Origin: Smallanthus sonchifolius
Lineage: Eukaryota > Streptophyta > Magnoliopsida > Asterales > Asteraceae
Length of the DNA stretch: 64,000 nt
Reading direction: 5' to 3'
Assembly (NCBI GenBank): GCA_023525975.1
Contig: CM042021.1
Coordinates: 103,833,501 to 103,897,500, forward strand
The translations under genes were made by a program, and so were the position numbers. Below are positions 39,962-52,077 of the stretch, one piece after another. The notes below the pieces were generated by a model. That model saw nothing but the letters and a program-made list of their open reading frames with translations. It made no database searches and was not told the DNA's origin. Every line of letters starts with the position of its first letter. Position 1 is the first letter of the stretch.

Positions 39962-40623
39962 TGTAGGATCGTGAAATTACAAGATGGTTCTGTTCTTAGT
40001 TGAGATTGGCGGAAACAATAACAACTACACAATTACAATCGAGTACACAGAAAGAATACTGATAAGAACACTGTTGTATTAAGCTTAGTGAATAAACGAT
40101 TACAAATGAAAACTCAGTTAAGAAGCACACTTACAATGAAGTGTTTACACATTATTTATACTAACTTAGAATCAAGACAGACCCTTGATTCTAAGGATCA
40201 GATCGAACACAGACCGTTGATCTTTTATACAAAAGCTAATAATACACGTTAAAGCTAAACTAGCTAACTTTATTGAAGCGTTTACTTTATTCATCATTGT
40301 TTGCATGCTCGGGGAAGAGCATTGTCGTCCGTCATTGGTTGCACCATTGAGGTTCCTTCTGCTTTGAGTGTGTCAGTTGCTTTTGCAGAAATTTGTTAGT
40401 GACGCTTGGCATGGATAGTCAGCTGCAACGATTTGTCTTCAAGGAACATAGCTATCAGCAGCAAACATGAGAATAATGCTGCTGATAAGCCTATCAGCAG
40501 CAACTTGTGTTGAACGCTGCTGATAAGCCTATCAGCAGCAACATGTGTTGAATGCTGCTGATAAGCCTATCAGTAGCATTTGTACTTAGAATAATTTGGT
40601 AGCAATCAGTCTTTGGTTCTACA
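39962..40623 (-). repeat. Copia-2 3' LTR
   Basis: TGTAGGATCGTG...GGTTCTACA, 662 bp. 40446-40580 holds three and a half imperfect inverted repeats of form CTATCAGCAGCAA-n-GCTGCTGATAAGC. Dyads of the same kind fill the spacer at 45280-45545. Confidence 0.95.
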
Positions 40624-40656
40624 AACTCCCTCTAGACTAATGCAACCAAAACTCTT

Positions 40657-43600
40657 CTAATCACTTTGCTGCTGAAGCTTTTGCATGTGGCTGACTATCC
40701 TTTCAACCTCATAGCCTCTTGGATCCTTGCTGGGATTGTTCAGTGGAAGTGCAGACAGAGTCTTGATGTCTTTATTTGGCATTTTGTAGATTGTTTTGCT
40801 TGAACATCTCATTTTCTGCTTCCTTACATCAGTTAAGGTGAACTCGTCCAAATCAGCATTATAGGACCAACTTACAAATGGAGAGTGGGACTTGAGTGGT
40901 TTGATGTCAATGATCATATCTTTGCTAGGGTTGAAGTAGTGTTTGATTGCTAGCACAAGAAGTTTCCCACTCTCATTTGCAGGCTCATGAGCTTCACCTA
41001 GCTCCAGAATTCTGCCAAGATCTGAATCTGGCAATTGCAGAATTTCATCAACAGATCTGTAGATAGAACTTCTTCTTTCAGTTCTCCCCCTGAAGATCTC
41101 AAACCTTTGATCCTGTGGATTATAGACCCAATCAACTATGTCTCTTGAGTCTTCTCGTTTAGGTATGGGTTTGGATTTCTTCAAGGGAGGCTGTTGATGA
41201 GTGGGGGCTGGGTGAGATGGTTTGGACTTTTTGGGTGGAGGAGTGGAAGGTTTGGGGAGGAGAGTGGAAGGTTGTTGAACTGAGGAGAAGGTAGGTGAGG
41301 GAGAAGGCTTGGGTTTCTTTGCTTTTGTTTCTTCTTCTTCTTCCTGAATAGGTACCCTTTTCTTGGAGCCCTTCTTGCCCACTCTTTCTTCCTCATCCTT
41401 CTTGACTTTGAAGTAGAGGACTTGCAGGTTCATGAAGTTCATAGGACCTATCCTCTTTCCATTCTCTCCTCTAGCCTTAAGGAAGTCAATCATGACCTTC
41501 CTTTCTTCATGGGTCCGTTTATTAAAGGCAATGGTCTTTTTGGACTGTTGTTTGGCTTTTTCTTCTTCTTCAGCCTGTTTCTTCTTTGCCAATTGACCTT
41601 GCTGACCCATGTAGGCTCTGTAGACTTCTTTATTTGATAGTTTCTCAAGATAGTCTGCATCCTCACCTTGAGAGACTAGAGTCTTTACCCACTCCACCTT
41701 CATCTCTTTAGCTAGTTCAGAATCGGTTATTCTGAACTTAGCTTCTTCTTTCTTCTTCTTCTCCAATTCTTCCTTTTCTCTGTTGAATTGTTCCCGCGGT
41801 TGAAGAGCAAGAGCTGCATCTTCTTCAATCTGGTCAACTGCAGGAATCTTTCTTTTCAGTTCATCCAGCTGTCTAGCATACAGCTGGATGGTTTGTTCTC
41901 CTAGGAGAATGGCTGTTTTTCTTTCTTGAGCCCTTTTAAGGTCAGCCATCTCCTCTTCTTCTCTTCTTCTTCTTCTTCTTTTCTCTTCCCTCTCTCTTTT
42001 CTCTTTTAGCAACCTCTCTTCATCTTCATCTGTCATGATTCCCTTTCCTTTGTTTACATTGGATGCCTCTGCTTCAACTTCACTGACCACAACAGCAGAT
42101 GATGGTGCTGCTATTGGGATCTCTGCCTCAGCTTCATTGGCAATTTGGGATGTGAACATTGGAAGGTCATTGGCTTCATTCGATTTGCACTCAGGACTTG
42201 TGACTTCTTTCAGCATTTGTTTGATAGTTGATCTTGACTCATATGCTGCAGTACAGATGTCTACTCGAAGGGAAGCTGAGTCAGTATCAGTGTCAGAGTT
42301 TGACACATATACTGCCTAAGTAATTCTTCCTACTTGTTCAAGTTTGGCTCTGACAGTAGCTATCATTGCCTGGCTTTCAAGTGAGTTGACATTGCAGATA
42401 TTTTCCCTGAGTTGAAAGATCTTGTAAAGAAAGTCTGTAGGAAGTGACAAGATGTTCCTGGTGTTGATGGTGAGAGAGGAGCCGTTGCTTAGTAAGAAGG
42501 TGTGGTCAAGAGACTTAGTGCTTGTCCATCCCGGCACATCTAAGTCTTTGACAATGAAGGAGTACAGAAATCTTCTTAAGCAGCAAATTTCTTCGTTAGT
42601 GAGAAGACTGCTCCTTATAATGTCAAGTCTTCTATGAGTCAGTCTTCTTTCTGCTGCTGCCGAAGATTCAGGATAAGCTACCCGTTTTGCTGTTTTTATT
42701 AGTCTTTCGAAGTGGGGTAGATTATCCTCCATCAAGTCATGGAACCTGCCAATGGCAAGTTCTGCTGAGAGATCTGATAAAGTGTTGATGCAGTTAGTTA
42801 AATGCAGTTGTAGGACTTGGAGGGCATTGAGAGAGTTCCAGTTTAGCTCTTCTACACCACTAAACTCCCATCCAATCCAAAATCTCTCAGCTGATCCATC
42901 ATACCCCCAAGCTAGAATGGAGTCAAATTCTAGCTTCTGTGTAGTTTGAAAGAGTTGGGGGTTAATGGATTGACTTATGATGGCTGCTGCTTCAGGAAGG
43001 ATGCTGAATGATGTATTTGTTTGTTCTGTGTCTTCAGCATCATTCAGCATTTCATCAACAGCCCTGACGACCAACTTCCAGTCTTCAGATGTCTCTTCTT
43101 CTTCATTATCTGAGACTGGCAAGTCATGAACTTGTACAAAAGCCGGCTTAAATAGTGAGCTTTGAATTACAACCTGCTCTTGAATCCAGTCATCAAGACT
43201 ATCTGTGTCTTCTTCCATAGAGACCATCTCCCCCTTTTTTGTTGCATCAGTAGACAGGTAAGCATCAGTTTGGGTGCCTACTGATACAAGTGAAGGAGTG
43301 GCTAGAGTTGGGCATTGATGGGCTTCATGCATAGAGACTTGGTATCTTAGTTTGGACACTTCAGCCTCTATCATAGCCACCCTGGCCGTCAATTCCAAGT
43401 TATGAAGTTTCAGTCTGTCCTCATCCACAGTTGTGGAATCCTTGGACCCAGATGGGGCCTTAGGCCTAGCCTCTTCATCCCCATCACCCATGGTTTCTTG
43501 GCGCCTGGGATTCCTCTCAGTGAGGGGAGTTTCCAAGGAAACATCCTCATTGTGAGTTGCCGTGGTTGAGGTCTTAATACTGTTGTCACTATCCTCCTGG

Positions 43601-44969
43601 TCATTTGACGGGCCAGCAGTAGTGACAGCCTCTTCCACATTCACTCTTTCATAACTCCGAGAGTGGACCTTCAGGGTAGATGAACTTGGGTTGGGTGTGT
43701 TGGAAGCAAGATCAATCAGTACCTCCGAGATAGTGGTAGTTGGAGAAGGTACATCATCTTGATCAGGTTCCTCAACACTTAAGTTCAGAAGAGAAAGGAA
43801 GTGCTCAGGGGGCTGTTCTATGGATCTGGGAAGTGATCCTGATCCTAATAGAGAGACATCCAAAGGAGTCTCCCTAATAATGTGGCTTTCCCTTATGATA
43901 TTCTCACCAGAATGTTGTGATTCTGAGTGAGGGCTGTTAGGTTGGGTTTGGGCCTTGGAGGCAAGAGAAGAAGGAGTTCTCTTGCCCCTTTTTCTAGTAT
44001 ATGTTGTTGCAACCGGGGCCCTGTGTTCCGATTGAACAATAATATCCAAAAGAGGTGTAAGTAATTTTTGTTCCTGTGCATCCTTAGTAGTATGCACAGG
44101 GGTTCGAACGGTGGATGCAGATTGTTGTTCAGGATGTGAGGTGGAGGGTGTGGGATCAGTATCAGCCGGGATTGCTGAACTGTCACCCAGGGTACTTTGG
44201 ATGTTCAGCATTGTAGATAACAATGGAACGTTGACCCCTGAGAACTTTTTGGAAACAGTCCTCATGCTTTGAAAAATGTTATTTTTATGACCCAACATGA
44301 TGTAGATTCTTGCAGGTTTTGAAAGATCTTTTAGTTCTTGATTGAAAACTTCCTGCAGGAATCTTGGGTACATGAAAAATTGCTGCTTTGCACCCACTTG
44401 AAGGTTGTATCGCAAACCCTAAAAAATGAGATGTGCAAAGTTGAAGCCTTGGTTAGTGACCATACCATGGAAGGCGGAGGCCAGTGCAGAGCTCACCTGA
44501 TGCCATCCACTCCTCTTCTGAGATATGCATTGGAGAAGAGTGTGGCAGAGATACTTCCATGAAGGGCCCATCAGCGCCTTCTTGATCGTGTACTCGGTTT
44601 GATTTCCAGTGTATCCAATGGAGACAAAGGTCCTCATGTATTCGTCCTTCGAGTATGAGATGGCTACTCCCTCATCTTGAAGCTTAAGATGTTTTCTGAG
44701 TGTAGCTTCAAAGATGGTGATATTCTTGTCGTCTACTTTGGCTTTGATTTGGGGAATCCCCTGTTCGGTTGAGTAGACGGCGTACTCCAGAAATCCCCCA
44801 TATGAGGGATATATATGGTAGGGTTGGTGGTGAGTGCAAAGTAGATCTTTGATCGACATAAGAAATCGATCATATCGTCAAAACCATCGGATTTCTTTCC
44901 TTTGGTAAGGTATGCTGTTAGGTTATGGTATGTAGAGAACTTATCATCTGGGTTGTTGATATCTGCCAT
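40657..44969 (-). pseudogene. Copia-2 giant additional ORF (~1,437 codons)
   Basis: From ATG 44969 to the stop at 40657 one coding path is visible with three breaks: a frame change near 44800, an in-frame TAG at 44419-44421 and an in-frame TAG at 42316-42318. N-terminal ~190 residues: a globular domain (FALTTNPTIYIP, LCHTLLQCISQKRSGWHQ, FMYPRFLQEV). Middle: Ser/Thr/Pro-rich and acidic. C-terminal third: a Lys/Glu coiled coil (KREREEKRRRRRREEEEM), a Pro/Lys-rich linker and a final ~170-residue segment. From memory similar ORFs accompany Copia elements in Asteraceae genomes, where automatic annotation gives them unrelated names. The function is unknown; capsid accessory or env-like roles are guesses. 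Confidence 0.75.
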
Positions 44970-45269
44970 AGCCGTTTGATTTTGGAGGGATGATTTGAAT
45001 ATGGTGGAGACTTGAGAGTATGAAGAATATGGAGAGCTTTGAATGTGGTGGGGACTTAGGGTGAAAGTGATAGTTGGTTAGGGTTGAATTGAATGTGAAG
45101 AGGTGGTAAGGAAAATTTGATTTGTTCTTATAGCGGCAGATGAGAGAAAAAGCAGAATGACTTGTACAGTACAACCTTATTTACTTTTCATTGTTACAGC
45201 TGTAATACACCGAGGCAGTCATGGTAAAGACTGACGTAATTTTCTTTTACAGCGGGTAAAAGTTAATTT

Positions 45270-45560
45270 TGGACTTAAGTTTACCCATCAGCAGCAAACT
45301 TGGTTGCTGTAGATGAGTAAGCCTGTCCACAGCAACTTTGGTTGCTGCGGAAGGTTAAGTCTGTCAGCAACAAACTTAATTGCTACTGATAGATGCAATG
45401 ATCTGCAGCAGGGATGTTGCTGCTGATGGCCTTAAAGCTATCCGCAGGAAACTTGTTCCTGCTGATAACTTAAGGTAGTCAGTGGAAAATCCTTTGCTGC
45501 TGAATATTAAACCTGTCAGCAGCTGAGGGGCAAAAATGCTGCTGACTTATAACTTTTATT
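45270..45560. repeat. Seven-hairpin CAGCAG array in Copia-2 spacer
   Basis: Seven successive dyads of type TCAGCAGCAA-n-TTGCTGCTGA in about 265 bp, with diverged loops (units near 45288, 45330, 45365, 45410, 45448, 45477 and 45512). Compensating changes occur, for example CCGCAGGAA pairs with TTCCTGCTG. They resemble the dyads of this element's LTR. The position, between gag and the start of the giant ORF, suggests a duplicated promoter or RNA structure. Confidence 0.75.
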
Positions 45561-45581
45561 TACATCAAAAGACAGGCATAT

Positions 45582-48358
45582 TTACAGTAAAGGATAGATG
45601 CACTCAACTGAACCGATGATGATGCATGGTGGTTTCTTTGCCTTCCATTGTTGAGTTGGTGGTCTTCCAGCTCTTTTTGCCTTTTCAGCAGCAGACTTTG
45701 TATTTGGCTTATCAGCAGCAGATTTTGATACTGCTGATCGTTTTACTTGAGCAGCAGCAGATTTTGTTGCTGCTGAAGGCTTTCCCTTTTGTTCCTTGGG
45801 CTTTACTTGATCAGCAGCAGTTATTTTGACTGCTGATGGCTTAGGAACAGACGTATGCCTATCCTTCTTCCCCTCACTGATAGGCTTTTGTATAACTGGT
45901 GTTGGAAGAAGAATCTGATTGAAAGGATTAAACTTACAATTTGCAGCAAAGTGGTCTGATTCTCCACAGATGATGCAAGATTGTTTAGGTTTTGACAACT
46001 GTTCCCTTGGTGGAGAAAGAGATTTTCTGAATTGAGTTGTCTTAGCTTCAAAACTTCTTACCTGTTTGTTCTTCTTTGTCTTCTCAAAGGCATGTTGCTT
46101 GAGATTTCTTTGCTGCTGAAGGTAGTAGAAGCAGGTGCTGGCAGTGTGGTTATATTTCCCACAGACAAAACATGATTTTGCCAGTTTATCCCTTGAAAGA
46201 TGCACATAATCCTTTCTTTTGAAAAGGTCTTTGAAATTCCAAGGGTGAGCTTTGTTGTGCTCAAAAGTAGCTTCTTCCAATGTCTTTTGAACACATGGAA
46301 CCCTTTCTTCAGGAACATGACAAATGTCAAACACCTTCCTTGGCTGGACTGAAGATGAGGACTGTCCCTTTTCAGTATTTAGCTTCCTACCTTCTGGAGG
46401 ATAGCTAATTTTGATTTGTTTGAATGGTGTAGGAAATGGTACTGAAATGGCTGGTACTTGTGCTGAATGGACTTCATCTTTAGTCAGAGTGACTTGAGGG
46501 GCAGGAGGAGATGAAGCTTCACTTGTTTTAGTGGAGTCTGAGTAAGTTGAATCAGACTCTGATAAGGTAGTGCATTCTTGTACCAATGGTTCATCCTTAG
46601 AAGGATCAAGATTTCTATTGGCCATATCAAGATTTGCCAGATTGAAGCTTGGTTCATGAATGGTCACGTAGTCAGCAGGAGGTGCAACGGCTTGATATTG
46701 TTCAGCACGATACCCTACACCAGTTTTTACCTTATCATGAATTTGAGCATCCAAAAGTCTTTACAGTATGCAAATTCATATTTGTCTACATGAACCTTTT
46801 GTTCTGCCAATTCTGCTCTGGTAGCTTTTAATCTGGCCAGTAGATCATCAATCTGAGTTTCAAGATTGGTTTGTTCATGTTTTAATGATGAAATCTCTTT
46901 CTTTAGACAGTTAATTTTTTCTTTGTAACTGTCTTCGACCCTTTTGAATTCAGATTTCATTTGATGAAACTCTTCATTTTGATCTATTAGGTTTTGATTA
47001 TGCTTTCTGTAGCCTAAAACCTTATCAATGCAGGCTTGGGAACATAGATGTTCATATACCTGTGGCGGTATCTCAGTTGTGTCTGCCATAAGAGCTTGGT
47101 TGTTAGTAGGCAGATCTTCATACTGAAAGCTCCAGTCAAAGTCAGATGTTCCAACAGCTGCACAAGCTGCAGTTTGAGCTGGAGGAGTAGCTTGTTGCTG
47201 TTGGTGTCTTGGTTGGGCTTGGTGAGCTGCTGGGTTTGCTCTAGGTGCTTTGCATTCTCTAGCAAAGTGACCCAGTTGGTTACAGTTGTAACACTTCAAC
47301 TTGCTTTTATCCAAGCCAACTCTCGTGTTTGAGCTGTTGCTTGGAAAGGGTCTTCCGGTTCTGCAGTAAAACCTTTTTGCTCTTATGGAGAGCATTGCAA
47401 ACGAGTGCTGTATATCCATTTCTTCCAGATCATCTGGATGGAAGCACTCAAGATCCTCCTTGATAAAGTACATGTTGCTTGAGTTTTCAGAAACAAAAGC
47501 AGCAGTGGTTGAGGCTTGAGAAGGAGCTTCAAGAAGAAATGGTGATGTGTTTGTTTTAGTGGTAGGTGTTTGAGGATGTGTGACTATGGGAGGATAGTAG
47601 TTGCTAGTACTAGGGCCTGAGTGCTCAGAGTGAAAAGCAGATGAGGTAGTGTTGGATGTGGAGGCTGTTTGGTAGCTTAAGCTCCTTTTTTTGGCCTGAA
47701 TCATTTCTAATTCATAGGTTTTGAGCATACCAAATAGCTCAGTCATCTGAAGAGTCTTCAGATTCTCAATTCTTCTGATGGACACTGTGTAGAGTGTCCA
47801 GCAACTAGGTAGAGATCTGATGAATTTTTTAAGAATGTCTTCATTCTCCAGCTTCACTTTTGAGCACTGCAACTCACCTACAAGATAAGTATATCTGTTA
47901 TATAAAACAGTTAGAGACTCACCTTCCTTCCAGACGAAGTTTTCGTACTGCTGCTTGAGGATGTCTCTTCTGTTTTCCTTGATTTCCTCAGATCCAGCAA
48001 ACATCTTTTCGAGGGCCTCCCACAGCTCCTTTGCAGTTTTGTAACTTCTGAAGTTATGAAAAACTTCATTTGGAAGGCACATTTGGATGGCTCCTAGTGC
48101 CTTGAAGTCCACCTCCATCTTCTTGATATCCTCTTCTGAATATTTAGAGGGATCCTTTGGAACTGTTGGTCCTCCAGAGTCAGCAGATGCCACCATGGAA
48201 GTGTATGGTCCATCCCTGATGGATTTCCACATTCCGTACTCCTGATAACAGAAGAAGCTTTCCATGCGATTTTTTCACATGTCGTAGTCTTCTCCAGATA
48301 CCAACCTTGGTGGTCGGTTGATGCTGTCGATGTCTTCAAAACCGTTGCTTTGTGCCAT
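45582..48358 (-). pseudogene. Copia-2 gag with three zinc knuckles
   Basis: ATG 48358 opens gag; an in-frame TGA at 48277-48275 replaces a Trp codon (before KNRMESFFCYQEYG). The core then runs to 46727: a UBN2-type gag domain (KELWEALEKMF, SLPSCWTLYTVSIRR), the zinc knuckle CYNCNQLGHFAREC, and a C-terminal coiled coil (KEKINCLKKEISSLKHEQ). A one-base frame change near 46745 links to the segment 46754-45582. That segment starts with QIHDKVKTGVGY and has two more knuckles (CFVCGKYNHTASTC, CIICGESDHFAANC). It ends at a Lys/Ala-rich stretch and stops where protease/integrase would normally follow. Confidence 0.85.
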
Positions 48359-48451
48359 TTTTGTTTTGAGATTTTGGGTGACTTGATCAGAGAGTTTAGA
48401 ATAGAACCAGAAGTGATTAAACAAGTGTGAATTTGTTTAATCTGAGCCAAA

Positions 48452-48463
48452 GCTCTGATACCA
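48452..48463 (-). promoter_or_regulatory. Copia-2 primer binding site
   Basis: TGGTATCAGAGC on the minus strand, two bases from the 5' LTR (48466-49127); complementary to initiator tRNA-Met. Confidence 0.92.
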
Positions 48464-48465
48464 CT

Positions 48466-49127
48466 TGTAGGATCGTGAAATTACAAGATGGTTATGTTCT
48501 TAGTTGAGATTGGCGGAAACAATAACAACTACACAATTAAAATCGAGTACACAGAAAGAATATTGATAAGAACACTGTTGTATTAAGCTTAGTGAATAAA
48601 CGATTACAAATGAAAACTCAGTTAAGAAGCACACTTACAATGAAGTGTTTACACAGTATTTATACTAACTTAGAATCAAGACAGACCCTTGATTCTAAGG
48701 ATCAGATCGAACACAGACCATTGATCTTTTTTTACAAAAGCTAATAATACACGTTAAAGCTAAACTAGCTAACTTTATTGAAGCGTTTACTTTATTCATC
48801 ATTGTTTGCATGCTCGGGGAAGAGCATTGTCGTCCGTCATTGGTTGCACCATTGAGGTTCCTTCTGCTTTGAGTGTGTAAGTTTCTTTTGCAGAAAGTTG
48901 TCAGTGACGCTTGGCATGGATAGTCAGCTGCACGATTTGTCTTCAAGGAACATAGCTATCAGCAGCAAACATGAGAATAATGCTGCTGATAAGCCTATCA
49001 GCAACAACTTGTGTTGAACGCTGCTGATAAGCCTATCAGCAGCAACATGTGTTGAATGCTGTTGATAAGCCTATCAGCAGCATTTGTACTTAGAATAATT
49101 TGGTAGCAATCAGTCTTTGGTTCTACA
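48466..49127 (-). repeat. Copia-2 5' LTR
   Basis: 662 bp, the partner of 39962-40623. It carries the same CAGCAGC dyads at 48955-49083. Several dyad positions differ between the LTRs (CAGCAACA for CAGCAGCA, GCTGTTG for GCTGCTG). Confidence 0.95.
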
Positions 49128-49334
49128 AAATAGTCCGGCGCCTTTTGGGCTCCGGGGATGATAGGATAGGTGCCTTATGTCCTGGTGCCTTAGGTGATGG
49201 AGGTGGAGTTGACGACATGTTCCTATAACGATATATATAAGTGCCAAACATCCAAATGACATGTAACTAATGTGTGAGGCTATAGTCTAGTATGCAATCC
49301 TAGTTCTCTCTAACCAATGGCTCTGATACCAATC
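49128..49334 (-). other. Gypsy-B leader with PBS and start of its first ORF
   Basis: 207 bp between Copia-2 and the Gypsy-B 5' LTR. The PBS TGGTATCAGAGC is on the minus strand at 49331-49320. ATG 49218 starts the coiled-coil ORF, which runs 86 bp to the Copia-2 junction and resumes at 39956. Confidence 0.8.
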
Positions 49335-52072
49335 TGTCACACCCCCAATTTCAACTAACGAAGTTTTACCTTTTGAGAAGTGACGAACCAGGATCTTAGA
49401 CATTAGTTACTTTGAACGACTCTACATGGGACTAAAATGAAAATATCATATCAATCAGAGTTTCAATGCGGAAGCGTAAAGAAAAGTAAATGCGCAAAAC
49501 ACACGCGCCCAAACCAAAAGTCCAAACGTCCAAACAAACCAAGTATAATACAAAATAATTCAAACAACATAAACAAGCATCAATCAAAATAGATGAATCC
49601 CATGCATGCCCTAATGTGCACCTGTGCCTTATCTTAGCGACCTGAGAAAACATGTAAGAAAATATGTCAACACGAGGTTGGTGAGTTCACAGGTTTCAAT
49701 ATATAAATAAGCGTTTACCAGATTTATGATCATTCAATATGTATCTACAGGTAGCTAACCTATGTTCATGTTTAACTCAAGCGCTCGCAACCGAAGCTGA
49801 CTGTTTGTTTATTTGCCTCCTGTCAGGTCTATCAACACTAGCGGTGTGAGTAGGCTAACATTTCACCCGTTCGAGATCAAATCGAGTTAGCGCGACTAAC
49901 GCGGGTGGGATTTGTCAAACCCAGTAGTACTACTAAACGTTACCTCGCTAAGATCCATATTAACGGTCCGATATAAGATGAGGACTTTCTGTGATAGCGT
50001 GTCACGCTTAGCTTTAACATCGATAACATACGAATTACAAAATCTCAAAGTAGTTTAATCATGTTTTCTCCCCCAAGTTAAAACAGTAAAAGGGGATGTG
50101 AAAACTCATCTGTGTTGCGTTGTAGGTAGTATCACACAAAGGATAAGTTGGAACCACGAGTGTAAGTCTCAAAAGACTTACGAATGCCCTAAAATTATAA
50201 ACACATAAATTTAGGGATAATAATGGGAATTGTGACAACGACACGGAAGATTAGAACATCTTAAAACATTCTAAGTATTAACGGGTAGACGAACGTGTCT
50301 ACGGAAACATCGGTTTCTTAATATAATAAATTAAAAATCAAAGCGTTACGTGTCGAACATTAATAACGACTAATGTTAAATAAATAAATAAATTAATAAA
50401 TTCGTACATCAAAGTCGTTTAATAGGATTAGTCACGGGTTGAAAATAATATAAACATATTATTTCATACAAAGTTACAGTTTAACTATAATATAAACATA
50501 TTATTTTTAAAAGTGGTAATAATATAAAAATGGGTTAATAATTCAAACCCGAGCCTACGGGTTGTTTTTCGGGCTAAAACACTTTTATATATTAATATAA
50601 TAATATCGGGATAGGTTAAATATTAAAATAATAGTTCAAAATAATAAAAATGCCAAAAACAGGGGAGGGAGACTCGAACCCGGGTCTCCTCCCTGTTTGG
50701 AAATTAGTTTAACCAGTCCGCCCACTAGGGTCATCGCGATATCAATCGGACAGAAATGGTTTTAACATAACGATACGCTGTGTTCTCCCCCCCCCCCCCC
50801 CCCCCCGTCGTAACCGAGCCAAAACCAGTCCCAAAACCCCTTGATTCGGTCACGATTGGTAAAACAAGTTTAGGGTTTTGTTTATCAAGGGTTGGCGAAT
50901 TCGTGGGTGGAATTAACTGCAAAAACAACAAGTATCGAATCATTTATTTACCGTTTGAATATCGAAACCCTAGAATTTGAACTCCAAATCGATTTGCTTA
51001 ATTCTGATAATGAAAGGGTTTGAATTGATGGGGCTATTGATGATTGAGGGTTTTCGAATCTACCCATATGGTTTAATTGGATTTAAACTGAGTTTAGGAT
51101 TGAGTTCAACTAAACTGGATTCGCGAAGAACCCTAGATTTCGGTTTCGTTTAATTCGATGTTATAAGATTTCAAAAGGTTAGGGCTTTCAAAGACTTGAT
51201 GATGGCGAGTCTATCTATATAGTTTAATTGCATTTATATTGTGTCTGGGGTATGGCTCGATTAAATCCGAATGTATATGAACCCTAAAATCAGTACACGA
51301 TAAATTCGATAATGTAACCCCGAATTGATAAGGGGGTTTTGATCTAGACACTTAAACGAAACCAGAGATGTAAATAATTACCAGAATGATGCTCGATTTG
51401 ATGGTGTTCGATTAAACAAACTTCGACTGTGAATAGCTTTATCTCCGGCGACTGTAACTACTCCTCCAGTCAAATTGGTGTATGAAACAGTTTCTGAGGA
51501 ATACGTCTACCGTGCGCAGGGTTAGATTTGAGAGAGTAACGAACAAATTTGATGTGTATATGATGATAGTCGACGGTTTCGAGTTAAATGTTCATTATTT
51601 GAGTTTAATTCAAATTAATGTCCGCGTTTAATGTGTTAATGATGATTGTAAATGGTTTAATCGTGAGGAACGGTTACAAACTCAACAGAGATCGATCATG
51701 GGCGTTTGAATTTGGTTAAAACCATGCGTTTAACTTTTAAAGTCAACCAAAATCATGAATGAGTTATTTACAGGTTTAGTCCATGTGGTTTCATGTTCTT
51801 AAGTTCGGAATTAGGCAGAATTGGTCCTTGTAGTTTGAATTTGGTTATCTATATGGTTAGTTTGACTATCAAAAGTCAACAGGACTTAGATCTTTTGATT
51901 TTGACTTTACATAGTCAAATAGAATTGAGTTTAGGCTAATAACACAAGTAGTCCTTGTAATTAGGGTTTGAAAAATGACAGAAGTAGTCCCTGGGTTTTG
52001 AGTTAAGTTAATTAAGTTAACTTTAACTGGATTAGGTTAACGGAGTTAACCTGGAAAGTTCGGATTGTCACA
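49335..52072 (-). repeat. Gypsy-B 5' LTR (2,738 bp)
   Basis: Partner of 27537-30500. It lacks about 230 bp, with CAAAGTCGTTTA fused to ATAGGATTAGTC at about 50409-50425; the lost part is bordered by TTTA in the longer copy. It contains a tRNA-like module (50660-50735) and an extended C homopolymer (50787-50806). Confidence 0.93.
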
Positions 52073-52077
52073 GAATT

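Larger units (their letters stand above)
36441..40173. repeat. Tandem duplication, right unit
   Basis: 3,733 bp, the partner of 32700-36425. It continues without a break into the complete Copia-2 LTR, so this unit is contiguous with the original Gypsy-B/Copia-2 junction. Confidence 0.92.
39962..49127 (-). mobile_element. Copia-2: Sirevirus-like element lacking pol
   Basis: Both LTRs are 662 bp (39962-40623, 48466-49127), with a PBS for initiator tRNA-Met and flanks AACTA (39957-39961) and AAATA (49128-49132), an imperfect 5-bp duplication. Inside are a gag of ~925 codons with three zinc knuckles, a spacer with seven hairpins, and a giant ORF of ~1,437 codons. I find no integrase, RT or RNase H. 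LTR differences number over a dozen by eye. The large extra ORF suggests the Sirevirus lineage (inference). Confidence 0.88.
27537..52072 (-). mobile_element. Gypsy-B: degenerate chromovirus with insertions
   Basis: LTRs 27537-30500 and 49335-52072, perfect TSD GAATT (27532-27536, 52073-52077), initiator-Met PBS, PPT, an extra acidic coiled-coil ORF, gag and pol on the minus strand. It lies within LTR-A. Its interior is enlarged by Copia-2 (39962-49127) and a 3.7-kb tandem duplication (32700-36425 and 36441-40173). Multiple stops and frameshifts show that it is inactive. Confidence 0.93.

Noticed and set aside
40446..40580. CRISPR-like array in the Copia-2 LTR
   Set aside because: Repeats are imperfect dyads of variable length with no unique equal spacers, in a plant retroelement LTR.
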